8,111 nt of DNA from an uncultured Eubacteriales bacterium (GCA_900555375.1 USLC01000026.1:1-8111); one strand, 5' to 3'; counted from the first letter of the stretch, positions 1 to 7,213 are shown. Notes: generated by a model not told the origin, from the letters alone. A program made the numbers and translations.

Positions 1-19
1 AATAAATTAATATTAGCAA

Positions 20-56
20 AGACTGATTCTCAAACAGAATCAGTCTGTGTTTTTTT
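20..56 (+). terminator. Rho-independent terminator of an upstream gene
   Basis: A perfect 11-bp stem (20-30 paired with 36-46, arms AGACTGATTCT and AGAATCAGTCT) with a 5-base loop CAAAC is followed by a T-rich run at 48-56. This is the standard form of an intrinsic terminator on the plus strand. The gene it ends lies to the left of the window, so the following gene probably has its own promoter. Confidence 0.88.
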
Positions 57-75
57 ATTATTTTTACAAAAACAC

Positions 76-106
76 TTGCATCGTACATCAATGTACGGTA
101 TATAAT
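76..106 (+). promoter_or_regulatory. Promoter with 19-bp spacer and internal dyad (MerR-like layout)
   Basis: A -35-like TTGCAT (76-81) and a perfect -10 TATAAT (101-106) are separated by 19 bp. The spacer contains a perfect inverted repeat, CGTACAT-CA-ATGTACG (82-97), which starts directly after the -35 and ends 3 bp before the -10. Sigma-A promoters normally use about 17 bp. A 19-20 bp spacer with a dyad inside it is the known arrangement of promoters activated by MerR-family regulators. A plain reading with TATATA (99-104) as the -10 and a 17-bp spacer is also possible, and the dyad could then be a repressor operator. The start of transcription would be near 113, giving a leader of about 30 bases. 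No regulator gene lies in the window. Confidence 0.6.
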
Positions 107-129
107 TACTATATTAACTTTATATAATT

Positions 130-136
130 AAGGAGG
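130..136 (+). promoter_or_regulatory. Ribosome binding site of the secreted-protein gene
   Basis: AAGGAGG lies 7 bases before the ATG at 144. It is a near-perfect Shine-Dalgarno sequence and fixes the start of the signal-peptide protein. Confidence 0.9.
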
Positions 137-143
137 AAGTTAT

Positions 144-2354
144 ATGTCAAAAAAATTTTTAAGCCTTTTGCTTGCATCGGTTATGGCGCTTTGTACCTTT
201 ATGATTTTTAGTACAACCGTATCCGCAGCCGAGCTAAAGTCAGGCGATACCGCCTATGTTGTATACGGCGGCACTGTAAACGTCACAAAAACCCCATCTT
301 ATTCAGGGGGAATACGTGAAATCAACAAAGGGGCAAAGGTGACGGTTCTTGAACCTTATGTAGTCGGAGAGGACAACAGAAAGTTTCATAAAATTCAGCT
401 ATCGGACGGCACAGTCGGATATATCCTTGCTTATACAACGGCTCGGGAAACAACACCGATACTTGATGCCGGCGAGGCTGCCGAAAAGGATTTAAACAAG
501 CAATGGGCGTCTTCCGATACCGACAAGTATCAGCACGCGATAGAGATGACTTTTCTTTCCGATTATATTTACGGCGGAAGTAAAACAACCGAGGGTAAAG
601 AAAGAAATTTTTATGCTAAGGTGCCGACGGAATGGGTAAGGCACGACCGCCCCGCTTCATTGCCGCTTGTGGGAATGGCTATCGTGCATATAGGCGATGA
701 GGGAAAAATCGGCTCGGTAAAAGCCTCGTTCTATCCCGGCAATCCGCCGATTAACTATCACGCCAAAAGACTTGATGAACTGAGAGAGATAGGATATGAC
801 CCCCCATTTGCCGAAAAGAGCAAAACAGACGCAAACGCTAACACAGCATTTTATGTTACAACAACGAGTGAATTTGAAGTTGTTGCTTATAACGAAAAGT
901 GGGTTGCCGTATGGAGTGAGGGCGGTGTTGACGAATCGCGCGGCACGATCAGACAGTGCGGCGAAAAAGACGGTACTGCCTTCACAAGCTGGAAGCCGGG
1001 CGTATATTTTCTGCCGAGACAAAATTGTTATATTTTAGATATTAACAATCAGGTATCCACACCTCCCGAAATCGAGGCGGTGGGTAAGGCAACAGGTCTT
1101 TTGATGGTTAAGACAACCCCCGATAATAAAGATTATGTAAAATCAGGCGTTATTAAAATAAACCAGTCGGTTCAGATTGCGGACAGCACTCCGCAGAACG
1201 GTCACTATAAGATTTACTATAAAAAAGGTCTTTATTATGTTGAGACGAAGTATGTGAATATGCAGCGTGCAAACACCAAAAAGCCGACAACTCAGTATAA
1301 AGCGATAGCAGCCGCCAACTGTGATATTTCCGACGGGTCTTCGGTTGTCGGTTCGGTTAAAAAAGGTTCGGCAATCGATGTTATCGAGATGGACTACGAC
1401 GGAAAAAATTCAAAAATCTGGTTTAACTCAAAGGAATGTTACATCCCGACAAGCAATCTCGATGATTTAACCAAAACTCTGTCCGCTGCGGACACGGCAA
1501 AGCTGGGTACACCTATCGGCGTTCTGTCAGTAGATACTCCTTGGGGCGAATGGGGCGCGCTGACCTATTCTGCCGAAGGACTTGCAAAGCTGAAAAAGTA
1601 TCGTTTCGGCTATATCAATGTTGATATGGATAAGAGCCTGGAATACAGTAATTGGGTTCTTTCAAACAACGGTGAAATCAATAAAATACAAGACAGAGAA
1701 TGGGTAAATGTATACGGTATTGAAGAGTTTTCGTTTGACCGTGACGCGGATATGAGAGATATTCCCGGGATAGACCCTTCCGATATAGAGCCCTGGATTA
1801 TAACAGGAAAAATCTATACCATTTTCTATAACGGCGAGATTCGCTATCTGGTTCACGAGGATGACGAGCACGATACCTTTACCTATTATCCCGGAAACGG
1901 ATTCAGCAAAAACTCCGTTGCAAAGACACAGGCGGTTTGCCTTGACAGCCGCAAATTTAACACCGTTGCATATAACATTGATGACAACAACTACTTTAAG
2001 CTGAGAGATATCGCAAAAATCCTTGACGGAACCATTAAGACCTTTGACATTACATATGACGAGGCTACAAACTCAATTGATATGTTAAGCTTTTACGATT
2101 ATACCTCTGTCGGCGGCGAGTTAACCCCCGGCGACGGCGCCGAAAGAACAGCGCTTTCATCATCGGCATTTCTGACGCTTGACGGCGTGCCGATTAAAGC
2201 AACCTGCTATAATATTGAAGGAAACAATTATTTTAAGCTTCGCGATATAACAGACGCGCTGGATTGCCGCGTTGAATGGGACGAAGACACTCAGATGATT
2301 TGGGTCATTCCGGGCAGAACCGCATATGATGATCCAGATGAGATAGTGGGGTAA
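144..2354 (+). CDS. Secreted protein with SH3-like modules and tandem stalk repeats
   Basis: The product is a 736-residue protein predicted to be exported. Residues 1-28 form a signal peptide: basic MSKK, a hydrophobic core and a VSA-A type cleavage site. There is no lipobox, LPXTG motif or SLH domain, so it is probably released or held by binding to the wall. Residues 35-100 look like a bacterial SH3 domain ending in GYI. Similar beta-rich segments occur near 235-260, 315-375 and 385-440 but are more diverged. Residues 455-590 are an acidic region I do not recognise. The C-terminal 140 residues hold two copies of the stalk or copper amine oxidase N-terminal-like repeat, with YNIDDNNYFKLRDI at 610-623 and YNIEGNNYFKLRDI at 689-702, 79 residues apart. 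Such repeats are common in clostridial surface proteins and are thought to mediate binding, not catalysis. No catalytic motif was found. The gene is flanked by terminators, so it is probably transcribed alone. The start is fixed by the strong AAGGAGG site. The exported, multi-domain architecture is well supported; the function is unknown. Confidence 0.9.
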   Translation: MSKKFLSLLLASVMALCTFMIFSTTVSAAELKSGDTAYVVYGGTVNVTKTPSYSGGIREINKGAKVTVLEPYVVGEDNRKFHKIQLSDGTVGYILAYTTARETTPILDAGEAAEKDLNKQWASSDTDKYQHAIEMTFLSDYIYGGSKTTEGKERNFYAKVPTEWVRHDRPASLPLVGMAIVHIGDEGKIGSVKASFYPGNPPINYHAKRLDELREIGYDPPFAEKSKTDANANTAFYVTTTSEFEVVAYNEKWVAVWSEGGVDESRGTIRQCGEKDGTAFTSWKPGVYFLPRQNCYILDINNQVSTPPEIEAVGKATGLLMVKTTPDNKDYVKSGVIKINQSVQIADSTPQNGHYKIYYKKGLYYVETKYVNMQRANTKKPTTQYKAIAAANCDISDGSSVVGSVKKGSAIDVIEMDYDGKNSKIWFNSKECYIPTSNLDDLTKTLSAADTAKLGTPIGVLSVDTPWGEWGALTYSAEGLAKLKKYRFGYINVDMDKSLEYSNWVLSNNGEINKIQDREWVNVYGIEEFSFDRDADMRDIPGIDPSDIEPWIITGKIYTIFYNGEIRYLVHEDDEHDTFTYYPGNGFSKNSVAKTQAVCLDSRKFNTVAYNIDDNNYFKLRDIAKILDGTIKTFDITYDEATNSIDMLSFYDYTSVGGELTPGDGAERTALSSSAFLTLDGVPIKATCYNIEGNNYFKLRDITDALDCRVEWDEDTQMIWVIPGRTAYDDPDEIVG

Positions 2355-2387
2355 TATATATCATTAAATTCAAATAACCGCAAAAAT

Positions 2388-2420
2388 AAAAATCCGATTC
2401 ACTTAAAGAATCGGATTTTT
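2388..2420. terminator. Bidirectional terminator between convergent genes
   Basis: A perfect 13-bp inverted repeat (2388-2400 with 2408-2420, arms AAAAATCCGATTC and GAATCGGATTTTT) encloses a 7-base loop. Arm ends of A and T give a T-run on each strand. The hairpin sits 33 bases after the stop of the plus-strand gene and 13 bases after the stop of the minus-strand gene, so one element serves both. Confidence 0.9.
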
Positions 2421-2433
2421 TATTGCAGACATA

Positions 2434-4977
2434 TTATTCGCTTAAATATTCGCGAAGCTCTGTCTCGGCTGCCTCAACCTCGCCCAAGAACTCATTTGCC
2501 GAAACCCTGTACGCCCCGTTGCCGAGTATTATAAGTTGTTCCATATAATCGGATGTCGCAACCTTAACATTATAATTTCTGCTAAGCTTATGAGTCGTCT
2601 TTTCAATATACGAGTCGGCAGTTTCTGCCTCCTTTGTGTAAACAACGGTTATGTTTCCCGTTTTTTCACAGCTTCCGTGATTGCCCTTGACCTTATATGC
2701 GTCAAATACAAGAATCACCTCCGCATTTCTCATTGCGCGGTACGCGCAAAGCCGATTGGCAAGAGTTGTCCGCGCAAGCTCCAAATCATCTTCCGCAATC
2801 TTTTTAAGCTCATCCCACGCAAAAATTATATTATATCCGTCTACCAGAACATAATTACCCTCCTTGGGCTTTTTGCGTACGGCGGGTTTTGACGGCGGCA
2901 CATTGTCCTTCAGCGTATGCATTGCGTGACGGACTTTTCTTTTGACCTTTCCGTAGGTGCTTTCAAATATTCTCAAAAGCTCCGCATCGTCCGCAAAGCC
3001 GCTGTAACTCCGCGGCTTTTTAACCTCGGGCGGGTTAACCTCCGTCCGCTCTTTCTGCATTGCCGGCAGATGCATATGCTCAAACACTTCATTCCATTTA
3101 ACGGTAAAGCCTGCCCCGTGAGAGCAAAAAACCGAATCCGCAGTATTATCAATATCGCTTTCGGCATTGTAGCCGATTATTTCAATTACTTCCGATTGCT
3201 CGGCACAGGGTTCATATCCGCTGACCTCAAGCGATATTCTTCCGCGCCCCTTTGTATAAGCCGCAACCTCGGCACTGTAATCGCCCATCTTGTCTACGGG
3301 AGCGCTGCCGCGGATTACCGACATTTCGCCCATAGTCTCGGGCAGAGAAAAACGTCCGCCCATTCGGCTGATATCCGTCATCGCTCTGCCGACAGAGTCA
3401 GTCGGAAGTTCAAACACAAAATTATACCAAGGCTCAAGCAATACGCTTTCCGCCTGCATAAGCCCTTGTCTCAGCGCGCGGTAGGTTGCCTGACGGAAGT
3501 CTCCGCCTTCGGTGTGCTTAAGATGTGCCTTTCCCGCAATCAGGGTAATCTTCATATCCGTTATGGGAGACCCCGTCAAAACTCCCTTATGCTCTTTTTC
3601 CTCAAGATGAGTTAAAATAAGCCTTTGAAAGTTCCTTTCAAGCATATCCTCGCTGCACTTTGCCGCGAACTTCAAGCCGCTGCCGCGCTCGCGCGGTTCA
3701 AGCAGCAGATGAACCTCGGCATAATGCCGAAGAGGTTCATAATGCCCTACCCCCTCAACCGTATCCGCTATCGTCTCTTTATACACCACGCCGCCTTTTT
3801 CAAACTCAATATTCATTCCGAAGCGCTCTTCCGCAATACGCTTTATTATCTCCAGCTGAACCTCTCCCATAAGCTGAATGTTAATTTGTTTTAAGCTTTC
3901 GTTTACAAAAACGTGAAGCTGTGTTTCTTCCTCTTCAAGCTGTCTGAGGTTGCTTATCGCCGTGTGCTCGTCAATATCGGACGGAAGCTTTACCGAATAG
4001 GTAAAAATCGGCTCAAGCGTAAGCGGTTCCGCGTCCTGCTCTGCCCCCAGACCCTGTCCGGGATGCGTTTTGTCAAGACCAGTCACGGTACATACCTCGC
4101 CCGCACATACCTCTTGTACATTTTTATATTTAAGCCCCGAATATATGCGGATTTCATTAACTTTATCCGACGACCTTCCGTCGGGAATATCCTTTACGTG
4201 CAGACTTCCGCCCGTTATTTTAAGATGCGTAAGGCGATTTCCCTTCTCGTCCTCGGAAATTTTAAACACCCTTGCACCAAAGCTTTTGCCGCGGGCAGGT
4301 TCATCGATGTATCGGTCAAGCGCGTCAAGAAATTCATCAACACCGTCAAGCTTTAGCGCCGAGCCGAAAAAGCAGGGAATAATTCTGCGCCCCGCAATTG
4401 CCTTTTTCAGCGAGGTCAGCGACAGCACTCCGCTTTCCGCAAACTCGTTCAAAAGCTCTTCATCGCACATCGCCGCCGCTTCGGCAAACTCATCGGAAGT
4501 GTTGTCCGCAGAAAAGTTAATGCATTCATCGCCGAATCTGCCGCAGATTTCACGCATTGTATCGGCTTGGTTTGTATTGGGCAAATCCATTTTATTTACA
4601 AATATAAATACGGGAATTTTATGGCGCTTAAGCAACCTCCAAAGCGTCTCTGTATGCGGCTGAACGCCGTCTGACGCGCTTATGGCGAGAATGGCATAAT
4701 CAAGCACACCGAGGGTTCTTTCGGTCTCCGCCGAAAAGTCTATATGTCCCGGGGTGTCAAGCAATGTTATATGAAGACTTTTGCTTTCTATTACCGCCTG
4801 CTTTGCAAAGATGGTAATTCCGCGCTCGCGCTCAATATTGTTTGTGTCAAGAAACGCGTCGCCGTGGTCTACCCTTCCCGGCTTTTTTATCGCTCCGCTT
4901 AAGTAGATAAGCCCCTCCGAAAGGGTGGTCTTTCCGCTGTCAACGTGCGCCAATATTCCGATAGTTATATTTTTCAT
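2434..4977 (-). CDS. Tet(M)/EF-G-like translational GTPase fused to a Rae1/YacP-type NYN endoribonuclease
   Basis: This 847-residue cytosolic protein has two parts. Residues 1-640 form a five-domain ribosomal GTPase of the ribosomal-protection type. G1 is AHVDSGKTT (10-18), G2 RGITI (52-56), G3 DTPGH (74-78, with the catalytic-type His78), G4 NKMD (128-131) and G5 GSAL (205-208). Beta-barrel domain II and EF-G-like domains III, IV and V follow. Tet(M) is 639 residues and ends about here. Residues 641-706 are a charged linker with a basic patch near 677-683. Residues 708-847 match B. subtilis Rae1 (YacP), an endonuclease that cleaves mRNA in the ribosomal A site: VDGYN (712-716), VFDAYKVKG (757-765), TKEAETAD (781-788) and ATSDYMEQ (807-814). 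Asp713 and Asp788 align with Rae1 Asp7 and Asp81, needed for activity. The tip loop of domain IV reads KHTEGGDF (487-494), unlike the YSPVST loop of Tet(M), so tetracycline resistance is doubtful. The gene stands alone, with its own promoter and terminator. The domain assignment is firm; a role in A-site mRNA cleavage or ribosome rescue is inference. Confidence 0.93.
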   Translation of the reverse strand: MKNITIGILAHVDSGKTTLSEGLIYLSGAIKKPGRVDHGDAFLDTNNIERERGITIFAKQAVIESKSLHITLLDTPGHIDFSAETERTLGVLDYAILAISASDGVQPHTETLWRLLKRHKIPVFIFVNKMDLPNTNQADTMREICGRFGDECINFSADNTSDEFAEAAAMCDEELLNEFAESGVLSLTSLKKAIAGRRIIPCFFGSALKLDGVDEFLDALDRYIDEPARGKSFGARVFKISEDEKGNRLTHLKITGGSLHVKDIPDGRSSDKVNEIRIYSGLKYKNVQEVCAGEVCTVTGLDKTHPGQGLGAEQDAEPLTLEPIFTYSVKLPSDIDEHTAISNLRQLEEEETQLHVFVNESLKQINIQLMGEVQLEIIKRIAEERFGMNIEFEKGGVVYKETIADTVEGVGHYEPLRHYAEVHLLLEPRERGSGLKFAAKCSEDMLERNFQRLILTHLEEKEHKGVLTGSPITDMKITLIAGKAHLKHTEGGDFRQATYRALRQGLMQAESVLLEPWYNFVFELPTDSVGRAMTDISRMGGRFSLPETMGEMSVIRGSAPVDKMGDYSAEVAAYTKGRGRISLEVSGYEPCAEQSEVIEIIGYNAESDIDNTADSVFCSHGAGFTVKWNEVFEHMHLPAMQKERTEVNPPEVKKPRSYSGFADDAELLRIFESTYGKVKRKVRHAMHTLKDNVPPSKPAVRKKPKEGNYVLVDGYNIIFAWDELKKIAEDDLELARTTLANRLCAYRAMRNAEVILVFDAYKVKGNHGSCEKTGNITVVYTKEAETADSYIEKTTHKLSRNYNVKVATSDYMEQLIILGNGAYRVSANEFLGEVEAAETELREYLSE

Positions 4978-4982
4978 AGATA

Positions 4983-4991
4983 CTTTCCTTT
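4983..4991 (-). promoter_or_regulatory. Ribosome binding site of the GTPase-nuclease gene
   Basis: On the minus strand AAAGGAAAG lies 5 bases before the ATG whose first base is 4977. It is a moderate Shine-Dalgarno match and supports this start, which also gives the usual GTPase N-terminus MKNITIGILAHVD. Confidence 0.7.
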
Positions 4992-5046
4992 ACTTTACGA
5001 GCCCGACCTTAATCCGATACCCGTCATCAGGCTTGCTTTACTTATA

Positions 5047-5074
5047 AGTATATCATATTTTTACACATAATCAA
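5047..5074 (-). promoter_or_regulatory. Promoter of the GTPase-nuclease gene
   Basis: On the minus strand TTGATT (5074-5069) and TATACT (5052-5047) are 16 bp apart. The -10 is preceded by TGA, giving an extended -10 (TG-N-TATACT). Transcription would start near 5040 and leave a leader of about 62 bases. The prediction is by eye. Confidence 0.6.
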
Positions 5075-5144
5075 TAGCAGCTTTAAATTTTTTTCGGTTT
5101 GATTATATAAATTTGAACAATATGTTAAAACTTGAAATTTCGAC

Positions 5145-5173
5145 TTGTTTTTTAAGGCTTACTGTGTTATAAT
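5145..5173 (+). promoter_or_regulatory. Sigma-A promoter of ftsH
   Basis: TTGTTT (5145-5150) and a perfect TATAAT (5168-5173) are 17 bp apart, and the TG at 5165-5166 makes it an extended -10. Transcription would start near 5180, leaving an AT-rich leader of about 75 bases. This is the clearest promoter in the window and fits a housekeeping gene. No CIRCE-like or CtsR-like heat-shock operator was seen beside it. Confidence 0.75.
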
Positions 5174-5242
5174 ATTCTAATATATATTGGTAATCATATA
5201 TATTTACGATATTAAAATCTGATTAAACATATTTTATCATAC

Positions 5243-5248
5243 AGGAGG
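5243..5248 (+). promoter_or_regulatory. Ribosome binding site that fixes the GTG start of ftsH
   Basis: AGGAGG is 7 bases before the GTG at 5256. It decides in favour of this non-ATG start, which also gives the expected short cytoplasmic N-terminus (MKRYLKG) before the first membrane helix. Confidence 0.9.
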
Positions 5249-5255
5249 ATGCAAA

Positions 5256-7151
5256 GTGAAGCGATATCTTAAAGGCTTGGTGTTTTATCTGCTTTTATTC
5301 GGCGTTATTATCGCAATATTTTCGCTGACTTCCACCCCTGCCAAGCAGGATAAATCCATCTACTCGGATTTGGTGCTGAAGATTCAGCAAGGCGATGTGA
5401 CAGACCTTTCCATTACAGATAATATTGCCACAGCGATACTGAAGGACGGAAAGAAAATCGAGGTTGAAATCCCCGGTTACTATATTTTAAAAGAAGATGC
5501 CGGTGCGGCTATGCAGAATCAAATCAGCGAGGGTAAGCTTAAGGTTGATACTCCGCTGCCCTACAGTCCGCCCTGGTGGCTGACATTTCTGCCCACAATC
5601 GGGCTTTTGGTTGTGTTTATCATCTTCTGGTTCATATTTATGAAGCAGGCCGGCGGCGGAAACGGTCCCGGCGGAATGATGAACTTCGGCAAAAGCAAAG
5701 CAAAGGTTTCGGTTGACGGAAAAACAAGCAAAACATTTGCGGACGTTGCCGGTGCCGATGAAGAAAAGGCAGAGCTTGAAGAAATCGTCGGATTTCTTAA
5801 AAACCCTGACAAGTTCAGACGGCTCGGCGCAAGAATTCCTAAGGGAGTTCTGCTTGTCGGCCCTCCGGGAACGGGTAAAACTCTTCTTGCCAAGGCTATT
5901 GCGGGCGAAGCAGGCGTTCCCTTCTTCTCGATTTCGGGCTCTGACTTTGTAGAAATGTTTGTCGGCGTCGGAGCTTCGCGCGTGCGCGACTTGTTCAGCG
6001 ACGCAAAGAAAAATGCGCCCTGTATCATATTTATAGATGAAATCGACGCTGTCGGCCGTCACAGAGGCGCGGGCCTCGGCGGAGGTCACGACGAACGCGA
6101 GCAGACGCTGAATCAGCTTCTTGTCGAGATGGACGGCTTCGGAGCAAACGAGGGTGTAATCATTATCGCGGCAACAAACCGCCCCGATATTCTTGACCCC
6201 GCTCTTTTAAGACCGGGACGTTTTGACAGACAGGTTGTTGTAACCTCTCCGGATGTTATCGGCCGTGAAGCAATACTTAAGGTTCACTCAAAGGGCAAGC
6301 CGCTTGCCCCCGATGTTGACCTCAGCGTTATTGCCAAAACCACGATAGGATTTTCGGGCGCAGAGCTTGAAAATCTTATGAACGAGGCTGCTCTTCTTGC
6401 CGCACGCAAAGGCGAAGAGTTAATCACAATGCAGGATATCGAAGAATCGATTATGAAGGTCATTGCCGGCCCCGAAAAGAAGTCGCGCAAGGTTACCGAG
6501 CGCGAGAAGAAGCTGACCGCTTACCACGAGGCGGGTCACGCCGTTGCCTCTAAGATGCTTCCCACGCAGAATCGCGTTCATCAAGTATCTATAATTCCGA
6601 GAGGCAGAGCCGGCGGATATACTATGTCCCTTCCTAAGGACGATGCGTGCTATAACTCTAAAACCGAAATGCTTGAAGAGATTGTATCGCTTCTCGGCGG
6701 CCGCGTTGCCGAACAGCTTACCTTGGGCGACATAAGCACGGGCGCCTCGAATGATATCGAGCGCGCAACAAATATCGCAAAGTCAATGGTTACCAAGTAT
6801 GGTATGAGCGACAGACTCGGCGCAAGAACCTTCGGCGACCAGAACAGCGAGCCGTTTATCGGTCTTGAATACGGACACTCGGTTGACTACAGTCAGGAAA
6901 CAGCCGCAATAATAGACGAAGAAATTCATTCGATTATTGACAGCTCTTACAAACGCTGCACCGAGATTCTGTCCGAAAATATGGATAAGCTGAAAGAAGT
7001 TGCCGAGCTTCTTCTTGAAAAAGAGAAGATTGAAGGCGATGAATTTGACGCATTATTCGAGGAAAAACCGCAAAACGTTTCAACCGATGCGGAAAACGAA
7101 ACAACAACAAATGAGGCTTCCGCGGATTCAATCGGTAATAACGATATTTAA
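5256..7151 (+). CDS. ftsH: ATP-dependent zinc metalloprotease FtsH
   Basis: FtsH is a membrane-anchored hexameric AAA+ protease that extracts and degrades misfolded membrane proteins and short-lived regulators. This copy has 631 residues, close to the usual 610-690. Two membrane helices (about 7-25 and 107-129) flank a small extracytoplasmic domain. A Gly-rich hinge (132-143) leads to the AAA module: Walker A GPPGTGKT (202-209), pore motif FVG (235-237), Walker B IIFIDEID (257-264), and the second region of homology with arginine fingers Arg319 and Arg322. The protease domain has the zinc site HEAGH (424-428), with Asp500 in ASNDIERAT as the likely third zinc ligand. All key residues are present, so the enzyme should be active. 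The tail from about 603 is acidic and rich in Asn, Thr and Ser, and variable in the family. The gene starts with GTG, has its own promoter, and is followed 12 bases after the stop by a long hairpin before ispE. Identity is secure. Confidence 0.98.
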   Translation: MKRYLKGLVFYLLLFGVIIAIFSLTSTPAKQDKSIYSDLVLKIQQGDVTDLSITDNIATAILKDGKKIEVEIPGYYILKEDAGAAMQNQISEGKLKVDTPLPYSPPWWLTFLPTIGLLVVFIIFWFIFMKQAGGGNGPGGMMNFGKSKAKVSVDGKTSKTFADVAGADEEKAELEEIVGFLKNPDKFRRLGARIPKGVLLVGPPGTGKTLLAKAIAGEAGVPFFSISGSDFVEMFVGVGASRVRDLFSDAKKNAPCIIFIDEIDAVGRHRGAGLGGGHDEREQTLNQLLVEMDGFGANEGVIIIAATNRPDILDPALLRPGRFDRQVVVTSPDVIGREAILKVHSKGKPLAPDVDLSVIAKTTIGFSGAELENLMNEAALLAARKGEELITMQDIEESIMKVIAGPEKKSRKVTEREKKLTAYHEAGHAVASKMLPTQNRVHQVSIIPRGRAGGYTMSLPKDDACYNSKTEMLEEIVSLLGGRVAEQLTLGDISTGASNDIERATNIAKSMVTKYGMSDRLGARTFGDQNSEPFIGLEYGHSVDYSQETAAIIDEEIHSIIDSSYKRCTEILSENMDKLKEVAELLLEKEKIEGDEFDALFEEKPQNVSTDAENETTTNEASADSIGNNDI

Positions 7152-7163
7152 TTAAATGTTATA

Positions 7164-7200
7164 AAAAGGCGGTGGTTGCTTGCAGCAATCATCGCCTTTT
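7164..7200 (+). terminator. Long hairpin between ftsH and ispE (terminator or attenuator)
   Basis: A 17-bp stem (7164-7180 with 7184-7200) closes a 3-base loop TGC. Fifteen pairs are Watson-Crick and two are G-U in the plus-strand RNA. The stem starts with AAAA and ends in TTTT, so the plus-strand T-run is only four bases and then reads ACAG, making termination possibly partial. On the minus strand the hairpin is followed by TTTTTAT, but no convergent gene is present there. It begins 12 bases after the ftsH stop and ends 20 bases before the ispE ATG. Confidence 0.72.
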
Positions 7201-7208
7201 ACAGAAAC

Positions 7209-7213
7209 GGAGA
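7209..7213 (+). promoter_or_regulatory. Ribosome binding site that fixes the ispE start
   Basis: GGAGA lies 7 bases before the ATG at 7221. It supports this start over an in-frame TTG at 7176, which sits inside the preceding hairpin and has no suitable binding site. Confidence 0.75.

Noticed and set aside
123..128. Second TATAAT before the secreted-protein gene
   Set aside because: Transcription from it would start at or past the ribosome binding site, leaving almost no leader. The upstream TATAAT at 101-106 fits better.
2917..3615. Open frame of 232 codons on the plus strand
   Set aside because: It lies wholly antisense to the GTPase-nuclease gene, its product has no recognisable motif, and no ribosome binding site or promoter was seen. 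The same applies to the other plus-strand frames between 2536 and 4663.
2434..4977. Housekeeping EF-G (fusA) or plain tetracycline resistance gene
   Set aside because: The sequence resembles Tet(M)-type factors more than EF-G, stands alone and not beside rpsL/rpsG/tuf, lacks the Tet(M) loop, and carries a nuclease domain absent from both.
4978..5255. Riboswitch or small RNA in the divergent intergenic region
   Set aside because: Only two promoters, ribosome binding sites and weak hairpins are visible. No known riboswitch core or intrinsic terminator was found.
5487..6089. Open frame of 200 codons on the minus strand inside ftsH
   Set aside because: It is antisense to the conserved AAA region of ftsH, and a second antisense frame overlaps it. 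The product resembles no family I know.
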